From Stereum hirsutum FP-91666 SS1 (Eukaryota > Basidiomycota > Agaricomycetes > Russulales > Stereaceae), in the NCBI RefSeq assembly GCF_000264905.1, contig NW_006763154.1, positions 171,844-222,365 on the forward strand: a DNA stretch of 50,522 nt, read 5' to 3'. Each line of letters begins with the position of its first letter. Position 1 is the first letter of the stretch. Below are positions 12,646 to 25,300 of this stretch, one piece after another. Under the pieces are notes generated by a model that saw nothing but the letters and a program-made list of their open reading frames with translations, made no database searches and had not been told where the DNA came from. The position numbers and the translations under genes are program-made.

Positions 12646-15600
12646 ATGGCTACAACACTCGATAATACCGGGTCACGCACAACGTACGCAAGAGCCATTC
12701 TGGGATCCACTTTGCACAATCGTCTCCCCCAGACCAAAGTTCTGTTGGTTGGTGCTGGTGGCATCGGCTGCGAGCTTTGTACGCTTTTGATTATATATGT
12801 GCTAGCTTCGCACTTACAATGACCACATTACACAGTGAAGAACATTGTTCTCGTAGGATTCGGGCATATCACGCTTTTGGACCTGGACACCATCGACTTG
12901 TCAAATTTGAACCGCCAATTTCTCTTTAGAAAGAAGGATGTTAAGCAGAGTAAAGCGATGGTGCGTATTTTATTTTTCTATCTTAGCTATGTTTCTGATC
13001 CTGCTCGCGTTTTTATCGGCGCCCTCGTTTCCTTCATAACTTGGTTTATCCCTCCTCGTCCCACAGGTCGCGTCGAAGACAGCGGCTGCATTCAATCCAA
13101 ACGTCCACATACATCCGATTCATGGGAACATCAAGGACCCACAATTTGACTTGACGTGGTTCAAGCAATTCGACATCGTGTTGAACGCTTTAGACAACCT
13201 TGGTGCGCCTATCCTTTGCTATAATTATCTCTGAGAACTCATGCTGTTCCTCCTCAAATGGGTTATAGACGCTCGTCGGCATGTCAACAAAATGTGCATG
13301 GCTGGTGGCATTCCATCTGTCGAGTCGGGTACGGCTGGGTATCTAGGCCAGGTGCAACCATTACTGAAGGTTCGTCGCTATACTTCTCGCGGGTGCATGT
13401 TTCTTTGTGTATATCTGCTCGAACAATAAGATGTGCGAACACTGCCCCGTGATTATGAGCGGGAAATGCTACTATATCGACTCTCATGTTCTTCGGCATT
13501 GAGAGATATCGTTCACAGTCGAAGAAAGAAGCATGGCACGACCGCCCCGTTCTCAATTGTTTTTCGCGCTGCGGTACTAAATGTGCGAGTTTCAAGTAAC
13601 ACGCCACGGTACGGTGCCACATATATCGAAAGGGCTTCTTCGTGGACGCAGTCCGTTTTTGATTGCCACAATGTCCATGTGACGAGCTATGATTTGTTTC
13701 TTACGGTTTCTGCGCCAGTTGCATGTAGCCGGTCGATCCTGACACCCTTTACGGTGTTTTAAAATACGACGCTTGCTTCTGCTCATATGTGTGCTGTCAA
13801 GGCTAATTTTCGTGTCAGAGTCGCCAAAATATGCGCTAATTCCCATGTGCACATGTTTAGGACCGCACGGAATGTTTCGACTGCATACCCAAACCGACCC
13901 CGAAATCGTTTCCAGTGTGCACCATCCGCTCCACGCCATCACAACCGATTCACTGCATAGTATGGGCCAAAAGCTATCTCATGGGGTATGTCACTTCATA
14001 TCTCACCGCACGCCATACACATTATTGATGAAATACAACTTTCTGCATCACAGTCAACTATTCGGCGAGGACGAGGACGCCACAGGGGAGCTCGATGAGG
14101 CAGAGAAGCAAGGAGAAAATGGTGAGCCATGATTCTTTCGTCCTAGCTATGTTTCGGCGGCCTATGCTAGCTGTTATCGCTCGACCTTTTGACCGCGAAA
14201 CTGTATGAGAAGCTGATGTCCAATTTCGTTCGTGATGGTGGTCTCTAGCACAGGAGATTGCAACGCTTCGGAATGAGGCTCAAGCATTCAAAACGGTTCG
14301 CGCAGCTCTGCGCTCGCCAACAGGGACCGCTGAGGCAGCAAGACAAGTCTTCCAGAAGGTGCACGTTAATCTTCATAAAGGGACCGATCAGCCCGACTCA
14401 TTACTCCAATGTATACTCATCAATTGACACTGATCGCTCTGCAGGTCTTCCACGCTGATATCCTGAATTTGCTCTCCATGGAAGATATGTGGAGGTATCG
14501 TGCTAAACCAGTGCCGCTCGACTTTGACGCTATCAAGGATAACCGGTTCGTCCTACACGGTGCACTCGCAAGCGAAGCAAAGCTGCATGGCAATGAAGCT
14601 GCACCTACTTCTTCGAACGCTTCGAACGGCGTGAACGGTGTGAAATCCAACGGCAGCGCTACGAACGGTTCTGGTTCAAGTTCTAGTATGACAACGTCGT
14701 CAAAAGGCTTGAAAGATCAAAGAGCCCTGTCGTTAAGGGACAATTGGGAGTTGTTCGTCACCAGGTGAGCAGCGACATCTTCATGATCTGCCAGAGCATG
14801 AGCTGACATATGGCGCAAATCACCTTTGTGGCGGTGCAGCACCGAGAGACTAGCGCGACGACTGAGGGCGGGAGAGGAGACCATTAGTTTCGATAAGGAC
14901 GATGATGAGACGCTTGACTTCGTGACCGCAGCTGCGAACCTGCGATCAGCTGCATATGGCATCCAGGGGAAAAGTCGTTGGGAAGTCAAAGGTGAGCCGT
15001 ATCTCAGCGTGCACTCGATTCACCCAGCCTGGGTGTACGAAACGGTGTCCTCCTCGCACTTCTTGCTTTCCATCGCTAATGCCAACGTTATTAGAAATGG
15101 CTGGGAACATCATTCCAGCTATCGCTACCACGAACGCCATCATTTCCGGCCTGATCGTTCTTCAAGCTCTTCATTTACTACGCAAGTCGTACCACGCGCT
15201 GAAGAATGTGCATTTGCAGTTCAAACCCACGGTTCCGCTCAGCTCCATCACCCTCTCGCCTCCTAATCTTCAATGCGGTGTCTGTAGAGATGTGTACTCT
15301 CAGATCCAATGTGACCCGGCGCGAGTGACGCTGAGGGAGGTCATTGATGGGCTCCGACCAGCAGGCACCGAAGATCGGGAAGTCAGTACCTACGAAGACA
15401 AACGTATGCTCAGTGATCCAGACTTCGACGACAATCTCGAGCGCACTCTTGAGAGTCTCAGCGTCACCGCCGGCAAATTCTTGAGCATCGTCGACGAGGA
15501 CGGCGAGTACGAGACTATCACCATTGCGGTCGGGAATCTCCCGTAAGCATCTCGATAGCTCGCAAGTGAGATACATACGGTGTTGGACTGATAGACTTTA

Positions 15601-15941
15601 AACGAATCAGTGTCGGTCACCCAGCCGATGGTTCCGCATTGGTTCTGCCAGATACGTTGCCAGAGCTCCGCGGAAAACCTAAAGCCCCACCGCCCTCCAC
15701 GCCTCCACCTCCCTCTGCAACGCTATCGGCACCGACCGCGACCAAGCGGTCCGCACCAGATGATGATGAAATTCAGGAGCAACCACACCCCTCAAAGCGC
15801 GCAAAAACGGCTACGAATGGTTCCGTGATGAATGCGAAACTCTATACGCCGAGCAAGAAACGTAGGCTGGAGGACGACGGGCTCGTTCTGTTGGACGAGC
15901 CGAACGAGAAGGTGGAAGACGATGTCATAGAGATTGATTGA
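12646..15941 (+). CDS. UBA2: SUMO-activating enzyme catalytic subunit (E1, UBA2)
   Basis: Pairs with AOS1 to adenylate SUMO and carry it as a thioester before transfer to UBC9; nuclear. Eleven exons: 12646-12778, 12836-12960, 13067-13202, 13269-13369, 13861-13985, 14054-14121, 14249-14358, 14445-14764, 14840-14991, 15095-15542, 15611-15941, giving 682 residues. The nucleotide-binding GAGGIG is at 36-41. Catalytic Cys185 sits in [10 protein letters not shown], followed by [13 protein letters not shown]. Zinc cysteines are the ECFDC pair (170, 173) and C484/C487. [19 protein letters not shown] is strongly conserved. A ubiquitin-fold region follows, then a Pro/Lys-rich tail with basic clusters and an acidic-hydrophobic end (DDVIEID) like a SUMO-interacting motif. 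Intron 4 is 491 nt while the others are 57-127. The start is the ATG directly before the conserved N-terminus; an upstream in-frame TTG is less likely. Confidence 0.97.
13370..13860 (+). other. Unusually long UBA2 intron (491 nt)
   Basis: Donor GTTCGT and acceptor TTTAG are fixed by flanking protein that is contiguous in the family (LGQVQPLLK then DRTECFDC). I find no conserved reading frame or clear inverted-repeat ends inside. An old insertion is possible but not shown. Confidence 0.7.
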
Positions 15942-16486
15942 TCCTGCTTGATGGTCTGTTCTTTGTCCCCTTTGCTTTGCACCTCACGCATGCCTGTGTC
16001 TTTCTTGTTCGCCCGCTACCCGGGTCATACTATATTATCCCATTATTCCTATCTTGATGTTCAGCTGAAGAGTCCCGGGGCCATACATCTCCCTGTTATG
16101 ATGTTCCTGCGCCATGCAGTATGGTACCTCCCATCTCAGCCGCCCATGTTTGCGTTTAATTTCCGCGTGGTATGTTCTTTGGTTCGTCTCCTCGCCCTCA
16201 TGCATTCCCGCAGCGTTAGGATAACCGTTCCTACCTGTTGCAAGATTTGCAGCCAGCTTTTGTCCTTACAGCTCATTTTGATGCAACTACCGCTAATGAT
16301 ATTCCCAATCTCTCATATCTGGAGCACCCGCTTGTGCGCGGCCCCCGGGGCAAGCTCATGTGGGTTTGGTTTTTCGTATTTAAGCAAGGACATGCTGTGT
16401 TCTTCTTCCTCCACTCTAGAGAGCCTCTACAGTTCTTGGGATCCCTCTGTCCCTTCCTCTCCTTGTCTGCATATCTATAGGTCAGC
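15942..16486. other. UBA2 to GH71 intergenic region
   Basis: Holds the UBA2 3' end and the promoter of the downstream glucanase. A TATA-like TATTTAAG lies at about 16378-16385, roughly 105 bp before the glucanase start. No gene seen. Confidence 0.4.
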
Positions 16487-18234
16487 ATGTTGGGCTTGTT
16501 TGGGTCACTCGGTTTGGCTGTGGCCAGCCTCCTTTATTCTGCGGCTGCAATGCCCACACCTTCCAATACCACGGAAAGCTGGGACAAGCGGGCCTGTACC
16601 ACTGAAAAGCTGGTCGTCGCGCATCATATGGTCGGGTAAGTGTCCAACATCCTACCTATGTTGCCCATGCGATGTCCCTGATACCCTGCACCACAGCTAT
16701 ACCTACGCGTATACCGAATCTGACTGGGCCTCTGATATTGCCGAAGCCGCCGCGCAAGGCCTGGATGGATTCGTCCTCAATATGGGCGTAGACGACTGGC
16801 AGCCCGCACGCATCGCGGACGCCTTCACTGCCGCGGAAGCCAGCAGCACCGGTTTCAAGCTCATGATCTCCCTCGACGTCTCTTCTTTGACTTGTGCTAC
16901 CTCCTCCGACGTCACCAACCTCCGTGCCCTCGCCACCGCGCATTCGACGTCGGCGGCGTATTTGACGATGTGCACGGACGGGACGGCGTTGCCGATGTTG
17001 AGTACGTTCGATGGTGAGAATTGCGGGTTCGGAGAGGCGGGGTGGAATACGGTTGCTAGTGGATTTTATTTTGCACCTGGCTTCTTTGATATTTCGTCGA
17101 CGGGCTGGCCAACATGGGATATTGTGAACGCTGCTTTCAACGTACGTTGTTTTGCTTTCGTACTTATTGAACGTTATAGGGCACTGAATTTGTTGCAGTG
17201 GAACTCCGCGTGGCCCTTGACGGATACCGATATCTCGTTCGATTCCGATACGACTTGGATTGGAGACACGCCCAGCGGTAAGGGCTATGTCGCGGCTGCT
17301 TCCCCGTGGTTCTACACTGTGAGCATGCCCCTGTCCAGTTATCAGGCAGGCACTGACATCATTGTTGGGCGTATAGCACTATGGCGTGGACACTTACAAC
17401 AAGAATTGGATCTACCGTCCGGATGACTGGCTGCTTGCGAACCGTTGGGAAGAACTTGTCACTAACCGTGACTTAGTCGATATGGTGGAAGTTGGTGAGT
17501 TGTCTTCACCTCTGCTCCTCAGCCTCAGCATTCGATGCGAGCTGCGGCTGACACGGTGGTTCGTTCGTGTAGTTACCTGGAACGATTACTCTGAGTCTTC
17601 GTACGTCACCGGCATCAAAGGGTCTCTTCCCCTGAATAGCGACGAGTGGGTCACTGGTTACGACCATACCAGTCAGTATAGCCTGCCTCATCCTATCTTG
17701 CTACCATACCAGCACGACGATGGGTCTCATTCCTTTCCACCCTTAGGTTGGTTAAAGATGATGTCGTACTACATCACCGCCTACAAGACCGGCACTTACC
17801 CCGCCATCACCAAGGATGAGATTTATCTTTGGGGAAGACTGTATCCCAAGGCTGCCGTCGCAACTCTCGACACTGTTCCCATTCCCACTAACGCCGACTG
17901 GGTATGCATTCTTACATTTCTCTCATCCATCCATCCCATCCATCTAATATGTTATTCTTTGTGTTGACCATAGACCACCGACACCCTTTGGGCCGTCATC
18001 TTCGCCGAATCTTCCGGCTCCGCTACCATCAGCTGCGGCTCCCAAACGACCTCAGCCAACCTCAGCGCTGGAGTAAACAAGCTCTCGCTCCCGCTGACCA
18101 CGACTTGTCAGGTCGAGGCAACGATCTCGAGGAACGGGGCCGTGGTGACGACCTTCACTCCGACCGGAATGGAGTTCACGACGGTCGCACCGGCGTATTT
18201 GAATTTCAATGCGTTTGTGGCGTCGAATGTTTGA
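16487..18234 (+). CDS. Secreted alpha-1,3-glucanase, glycoside hydrolase family 71
   Basis: Endo-acting hydrolase of alpha-1,3-glucan (mutanase), used on the fungus's own or other fungal cell walls. Seven exons: 16487-16635, 16697-17141, 17199-17318, 17377-17494, 17573-17671, 17747-17901, 17974-18234, giving 448 residues. A signal peptide of about 21 residues (MLGLFGSLGLAVASLLYSAA) is followed by a short linker and the catalytic domain, starting VVAHHMVGYTYAYTESDW. Family blocks include DGFVLNMGVDDWQ, GFYFAPGFFD, WPTWDIVNAAFNWNSAWP, YNKNWIYRPDDWL, RWEELV and VTWNDYSES. The last ~90 residues form the family's C-terminal beta domain. I see no separate carbohydrate-binding module. All introns are 55-78 nt. 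Family call is firm; substrate is by family. Confidence 0.93.
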
Positions 18235-18866
18235 GCATTGAAGTTCGTGGGTTTATCATTATTATTTTATTCATATTGTTGTGGTTGTTAGTGTTGTGAT
18301 TATCCGTCCCGGTTCTTCCAGTGCGTTCTTTTCGACCATTACACTCGTTTCTTTGTTGTATTCTCTCTTTCCTCTCTGTTGTACGACTACTACCACGTTC
18401 TTTTGGTCCTTGGGTCGTGTATAATTCCCGGATGCTGGCACGGGGATCCGAGTCCGACTCGGAGAATGTACTGTTACTAAATTATTAGTGTCCTCGATGT
18501 TCCGTCTCATTCCATGTGTTTCCGAGTTTGTGCGTCGTGTCGTATCTGCTTCTTTGTCTGCCTACCTCCGGGTAGAGTCATCTCGCGGTCGGGTTTCGCA
18601 GTGGATGTACTCATTTTGGTGGTCGACACGCATTCTGTGGATGCGGAGGGTTTCGTGTACACGTTCCTCCCGTTCAGCTCTTATCTCATACGTGTGTCAT
18701 ACGCGATCATTGTTATTTATGTGCAATGATATCTGCGGCCTGTTACAATTTGGTGACGAGACGAGACGTGCTCAATGAAACATAGGTCAAGCTTCCGAAC
18801 TTTCGAACCTCTTACTTAGCTCATCATCATCCATCCTCGGTCTCGTTTGGCCGCTAACCTCCTGAT
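18235..18866. other. GH71 3' flank with short inverted repeat
   Basis: No gene seen. A 7-bp inverted repeat, TCCGAGT at 18447-18453 and ACTCGGA at 18457-18463 with loop CCG, lies about 215 bp after the glucanase stop. It shares the TCCGAGT core with the hairpin at 6625. Confidence 0.35.
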
Positions 18867-19027
18867 CTATGTCTCCTCCTTGACCGTCACTACCGTCTTC
18901 AAAGTCTTCATCTCTCTGTCTTCTGGAGTCAATTCCACTTTGATCTCGTCCCTTCTCGTCCTCGCCTTCCCGTAGTTCCCAATGTCTTCGCTGTGAACGT
19001 CCCTCTCGATGAGATGAGGATGGACGT
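18867..19027 (-). pseudogene. Possible terminal exon of a small protein lacking a start codon
   Basis: After a good acceptor (CTCCACAG, minus strand) the frame encodes 52 residues to a TAG at 18869-18867: it begins DVHPHLIERDVHSEDIGNYG and ends LKTVVTVKEET. The charged, even composition looks like real coding sequence. A TATA-like GGATAAAAGG lies upstream near 19230. I could not find an ATG-bearing first exon in the matching phase between them, so it is either start-lost or has a first exon I missed. Family not recognised. Confidence 0.3.
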
Positions 19028-20839
19028 CTGTGGAGACCAGATCAGGGCGAAGAGATAGGGAGACGGAGAGGCAGGGAGAAGAGGGTTATGGTAACTTGAT
19101 GCGTATGTCGAGAATGATGAGTGAGGGTGTGAGAGGGAGGGGTAGGACTAGAGCTTTAAAGACGCTCGGAAAGCAGATTTGAGGATGGAGAGCAGGGTGA
19201 AGGGATTGGAGCGATGTCGTGAGCGCGATCCCTTTTATCCTTCCGCGTCCGTTTCGATCCTCCCTTCATGTACTTCTTGTGTGCTGAATATGCGGGGAAA
19301 TCTTCCAAGCTATCCTCGTTGACGGTGCTAAATCATTTCTTGAACGCCAAGGAGAACTCCTCATGAGGAGAATACAAGGAAGATTCTGTGAGAAGCGAGC
19401 AACTACGTCTATCGGGCGGCTGAAGTAAGCTGGGGAATTGTCGTCAAAGCTGTCCTCGTTCGTGTATCGGGACAGTGTCAGTGGAAGACTCTGAGGTCCT
19501 AGATGCAAATCACTCGTTTGATGCGTACGGGGTCATGCGGCAAGTACGCAGCCAAAGACATTCTAGCAGGTGGAATCGCGACGCAGAGGATACGTCTAAG
19601 AGCCTAGTGATCCGTGAGCGGGGAGTGGTAGGAGAACGCGAGTGGTGTGCTAGCAACTACACTTGCAATTATGCGAGGGTCATCCTTGGTGATCACGAGT
19701 AACGGCTCATGTTCGGCTCACCTTGGGCTCACCCTATCTCTTTTTCTCGGGGTCTGATGTGAGGGTGCTCAGATTCGCTTGCAGATCGCCCAGAACAGAA
19801 TTCAAAGGCTAAGGTATATCATGGCGGTCGTGGCGACGTGGTCGAAGGAGCCAGACATAGTCTCCTTCACAGACCTTTATAGTGATGACAATCGATCACT
19901 GTAAGCCAGACATTCCGCACGCGTCACAGTTGTGGTCCTATTCGGCGCCACAGTGGCATGCGTCGGGGCCGGCAGGGGCCGGCCCTTCCTATCCGGCACT
20001 TGGGACAACACGAATGCGGTGAGCTGCCTTGGCTCCGACTCGGCGGCGAAGCCAAGCAGCCCACCGACATCAGTGCTTGGGGCGCGCTCCTTCTTAGTAT
20101 CTCTGAGCTAATTCGATTTTTCTTTCTTTTTCATCTCCTGCTTTCCTGGAATGTGCGCATTCTTATTTCGGTTGTTCGGTACGTCCAGCCTGAGATGTAT
20201 CTTATCTCTCCCTCCTTCTCTCTGCTTTATTTGTTTCATGGCACCTTCCAGACCCTTGCTCATTTGCCACGGCCGTTTTGGTATGCATGCTTACTATTCT
20301 CTTCTAATTTATCCAGACTTTTGCTAGAACATGTCACCCCGAAGATTGGACAATTGATCAGAGTAAGTATGCTCGGGCTGAGCAGGCTGCGCAAGCGTGC
20401 TCGTCGTCGTTCCTTGATAGAACACGCAATGAGCAACAGCCTCTAAGAGAAAAACAATTGTCCTCTTCACAGCCATCCTCGTCTTTGTGCGTCTTTCAAC
20501 TTGAACACAATCAATAAATGACATCGCTGACGGAAACCAGCGCCTCTGTCCTGTTCCTCGAATGAACTCCTAGACGGCGACGCACTGACGCACCGCCTGA
20601 TAGTGTCCCACATCTCCTTCTTTCTTCAACTTCAAAGCCATGCCGGTCCATAACATGAAATTCTAAGTATCGTTCTAGTCTAACTCTAGTCCCCGCCCTT
20701 TATCGCACCCGACGTCAAAGCACATCTACATGCTCCACGATCTTGGTCCCGATGACTATCCCGTTTTCCTCACCCACACTTAATTCAACGCGTTGACAAA
20801 ACCTGACGGGAACGCTCATGCGACGCCCTCCTGAACTAG
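19028..20839. other. Intergenic, no gene seen
   Basis: Frames are short and unsupported. Around 19950-20050 the sequence is GC-rich with a repeated GGGGCCGGC. Nothing else stands out. Confidence 0.35.
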
Positions 20840-20846
20840 TATAAAT
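20840..20846 (+). promoter_or_regulatory. TATA box of the SYG-repeat gene
   Basis: TATAAAT, 155 bp before the ATG at 20995. Confidence 0.5.
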
Positions 20847-20994
20847 TTTGTCGTGTAGGCATCACCCCAAACCCCCCATCTCTCCCACACCCAGGCCCCA
20901 GTTCATTCCACGAAACAGTCCACTCACTCTCAATATCCGCCGCCATCTTCACTCATGGCTTTCGCCACCACTTCTTCCTTCCACCCTCCGAATC

Positions 20995-21987
20995 ATGTCC
21001 AACAACCGCCAACTCCTACGGCGGAGGAAACAACTCGTACGACGGACCCAACAACGCCAGCTCCAGCTCTAACTCTAACTCGTACGGTATCTCCGGAAGG
21101 CTAGGTAGCCGCGGACGCGACAAGTCTGACTCGTATACTTCCGGCGGCACATGGAACAACACATATAAGTCCGGTAGAAGGACTCGAGGTGGGGATGGCG
21201 ACGGCTATAGTTCGTCGGAGAGCGATTCCGACTCGTACGGGTCTGGCGGAGGCGGAGGGGGCGGGAACGATAATTCCAACTTCGAGTCGTACGGCTCGTC
21301 AGGCAACAATGACAATACCTACGGCTCCCCGAACAACGACTGGTACTGTTCCAACGATAAAGACTCGTACGGGTCTTCCAACAACAACGACTCTTACGAC
21401 TCCTCTGACAAGGCTGCCTACGGTTTCTCCAACACCGACTCGTACGGCTCTTCCACTAACAACTCCAACTCGTACGGATTCAACGGCAAAGACTCATACG
21501 GGTCCTCAAACAAGACCGCACATGGTCTCGCCAATAATGACATCTACGGCTCTGAACAACAACAGCAACTCCTACGGCTCCTCCAACGACAATAGCGACT
21601 CCTACGGCTCTTCTAACGATAACTTGGGTAGCGCCACGCACCAGTCGAGCGGCAAGAGCGGAGAATAGGCTGATAAAGGTTTTGCGTACGCCGCGAAGAA
21701 GGCGGGATACAACATCGTGCGTATACGTAGCCTTTCTGTCTTTTCTTTTCGTTGGTACGGGTATTATGGGTGTGTGGCGCCACTCGCCCCTGTGGCGTAG
21801 CTTGATACTCGTCCGAGTCACCATCTCACATATTTCTTCTCCCTCGCTCTTCGCTCTTCGCAACATTATACAACTATTTATTGTCATGATTTCATTCTTA
21901 TTCTCTACGTAGGACGAAAATACAGCCGACAAGATCGGCGACCAGCCCGAGGCGGGGTTGAAGAAGTTCGCGGGCGGCAGTTTCTAG
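20995..21987 (+). pseudogene. Broken Ser/Asn/Tyr-Gly repeat protein gene
   Basis: The frame encodes about 200 residues of low-complexity Ser/Asn/Asp/Gly with many SYGSS motifs, then a short ordered tail (ADKGFAYAAKKAGYN, spliced to a GDQPEAGLKKF segment ending GGSF). Proteins of this style are common and poorly understood in basidiomycetes. Three lesions are visible. The ATG at 20995 reads MSNN and then needs one base skipped in CCGCC to enter the repeat frame. One extra base near 21554 shifts the frame again. A TAG at 21666-21668 stands just before the ordered tail, which stays open, ends at a GTGCGT donor (exon to 21716) and continues after CTACGTAG at 21913-21987. Coding character on both sides of every break argues for recent decay or sequence errors. 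The intron of 196 nt is long. Confidence 0.65.
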
Positions 21988-22399
21988 TTTCTGATTCTAT
22001 CCCGGACTCGGAGGGATTCTGATCTTGTAAGTTGTCGTGAACGCGGGGGCTGGTGGCTGTTTGGCTGTCGTGGTGAAGGAGCTTCGATTTCAGGAGGGAG
22101 GGGGCTCGGGTGAATGGATGAAGGAATGTATACGGACGGCTGGATCACTCGGGGCTCGGAAATCATGTAAGAGCATATATGTATATTCAAAAGATCAAAG
22201 GATGTAGCAGCATAAAAAGGCATATCCATGGTGTGGAAAATGAAGAAGCATACGAAGTGCGACTGGTACTCATAGCATAGGAGAAGGAATGACGAGAAGA
22301 AGAAACAGAGAAGGGCTCAACCATTCGCGATAAAACCAGCCAACCACGACGACAAGCAGTAGAAAGAAGATAGATGCGACTCTAGGCAGTAGCGCTCTC
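21988..22399. other. Convergent intergenic region
   Basis: Lies between the 3' ends of the SYG-repeat gene and the minus-strand NTPase gene. No gene or clear signal seen. Confidence 0.4.
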
Positions 22400-25300
22400 C
22401 TACATTCTCCCCACCGGACGAGTGGCCCTGTTTTGGGCGGTGGTCGCAAACCGCCAAGACGTGCCAAAGAGCTCTTCGAAAGGCTCTTCCAACATCAAAG
22501 CTGGAACCTGGCCGGGACGGTTCAAGACTCTGTGCATCTCAGATACGAACCCTGCGGGAGGCTGGTCCGTTCCTGTGAGCGCAAAACCACAGATGGTGTG
22601 GGGAAAATTCTCCTCTGTGAGCCCTGGTGGCAGAAGGGCCGGGTCATACTTGTTGTTTGAATCGATGTCTTCTGCCTTCCGCATCTCCTCAAAACATTTG
22701 AGGATCTTCTTGCCCTCCTTGACGAGCCACTTCCTCTTCTTTGATGGACCCTGAATATTTCGAACGAAGGTAAGGAAAATTTTGACAAGCGGGAACGAGA
22801 ACAAGAGCGAAAATGAAGACGAAATGGATGCGCACCTTGGTTTTGTAGTATCTTCTGGGGTCGTTAGCTCGCAGAGCCTTCTTCAGCATTTCCGGCCGAA
22901 ATTCGCCATCCTTCCCGGCGGAGAGCTTGGCTTGGTCCACGACCATAATATAGTGCTTGCTCCCTAAGACCTTGTACCACCTGATGTGATCTCCGCCATG
23001 ATAAACATCGGGATTGACGATGCATGTTGCCCCACCATCATCCAAATGCTCTAGGAATTCCTTGGGGGAGTTGACCTTATAGCCCATCTGGGGGGAAGGT
23101 CCGAAACCGGGACCAGCTTGGGTGGCGCGCCACTTACCATCTGGCCCTTTGAACATGGCAACGAGCTGGACTTGAAGATCCGCCATAAACGCAACTTCCG
23201 CGTGAAATTGATAGAGGTTTCCCAAGCTCGTGAACTTATCCCGGTGGCCGTGAACTTTAGCTGCCACGTATGAGATCTGGGGTTCGTAGGCGAAGCCGTT
23301 CATGCTGTTGTTGAGTCCAAGACGCATGCCTTGCAACAGGGTGTCAGCCACCCTCTCGGGGTACTTGGCCATTACCGCGCTAACGGTCAAGAGCTCGGTC
23401 AGATACGCAGCGCCTGCCCCAGAGGGATCTTTGGCGTCGGTGGTGGCGTTGACGATCAGGGGGGGTTCACTGGTGGTATCGCCGTTGTCGTCGTCGTCGT
23501 CGTCACTGTCGTCGTTATCGTCAATGTCGTCGCTGTCGTTGTCGCTGTCGTTGTCTTCGTCGGCACCGTCGTCGGGGGCAGCATTGTTGGTGGAGATCAC
23601 TGGCCCTTCGGGGACAACGCGGGGGGAGATGCTCTCGGCGACGGTGAGGTGGCCAATGCCGACCTCGATTAACTTCCTCTGATTGCCGTCCAGTGCAGTA
23701 TACAGACCTTGCATAAGAAAGCGCGTCACCATCTCGAAAACACTACGTTTGGTGTCTAGGACGCACACAGTGATAAGTTCGTGAAGATGCAGGATTTCAA
23801 TCGACGACGTACCCTGATCGAACTCCTCGAACATGTCCCAGTCGATCATTTGGCCGGCAGCTTTTATCGCGTCTTCCTCTCTCTTTGATAGGGCAGACTC
23901 AGCAGACTCAAACTTTCCACCATCCGTAAGAACAAAGTTTCCCAGTGCCAGAACGACTGCGGTGACGAATCGGTGAGGAGATTTTGTTCCTGTGCGCAAA
24001 ATCTGTTCGGAACAAAACGCCGTGAGCCGATATCTACGAAACGAAGATATGTTCATGAGTAAAGTTTCATACAAGCGAAGAGTAATGCAATGACACTCAC
24101 CGACCACGAAGTATGATGGTCATGCGAAGGACGAGGTAGTCGAAGGATTCCTCGGAAATACCAATCTCGTCAGCCCAGGGCCGGAGCTTGTGTACTATAT
24201 AGCGCCGTTGCTCCTCCTTGTCCAAAAATCCGTCTGCTATAGTGAGTTCCACGATACGCGAGTTCAAACGAGCCGTCGAAGACTGAAGGGCGACATTGAA
24301 GATTTGCGGCGACACGCTGATCCCAGAGATCACACATCTTTTGAATATTTTGCGCTCCATGAAGATTTCTACCACCGGGGTCAGAAGCGGTCGAGGCTTT
24401 TTGGGCTTGGTGGTGGAGAGAAAGTGCGCGCCAGAGTCGAACTTAGATGCCAAGGCCTGTGCCTCGTCAACCCACAGCGAAAAGTCCTTGACGACATCCG
24501 GGTAGTGACAATCGACATACTCCCAGTCATTCTCCACGAAGTCCTCGACGACGTCGTGTGGGGCACGTTGGAGCACTTTGAATAGACGCTGAAAAATGTC
24601 CTGGCCCCCCGGAGTCGGGCGAAAGAACATCGCATCCAGCTGAAAAATACCACATTCCTCCTTCCGCTTCTCGCAAGACAGGTCGTGCGGTTGGCTGCAA
24701 AGAATTTTGCGTATGACCAAGAGGTGACTAGCAAGCAGGCACATGCAGGATTCCTTGACAAGACGACGGTTAGTAGCTTCCTGCTCAGGATCGGCGGTGA
24801 TCTGCTTGAATTGGCTCCGCTGTTCCAGGTGCTCTACCGCGGCCCGCATGTCATGAGAGCCACGGCCCGCGTTGGCTTCGTCGGACAACGCACCGTATGC
24901 TCCAATCGGACAGGTTAAAGGGATGCCGCCAAATTTCAAAAGGCCTTTTGCACACGTAAGACTCTTTCCGCTTCCCGAACTACCGTTGATTACCCTTCAA
25001 AAACATCAGTGTGGTCCATGACGCAGAGAAAAGAATGGACTTACGTGATCTGACCCTGGACGAAGGTACCAGCGACCCGATGATTAAGGGCTTCAGAATC
25101 CAACTCTAACGCATCCTGCATGAAGAGTGATGCTTCGCCGCCACTGTAGTCATCAGATAGTCGATGGTACATGAGCCTATGGAAGAAGGGTTCGTAGTCC
25201 ACAAAAACATGGTCTATCTTCTTTTGGGTGACTTCGGGACCGTCTTTCTTGGGCGTATCTACCACATTTGGTCAGAACAGGGGCAGAGTTGGGCGAGAGT

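Noticed and set aside
21189..21668. 159-residue Thr-rich frame
   Set aside because: It is a shifted reading of the SYG repeats; only its last ~40 residues coincide with the real frame after the 1-base shift.
23470..23580. GTC/GTT triplet run as a microsatellite
   Set aside because: It is in-frame coding for the acidic Asp/Asn tract of the NTPase protein.
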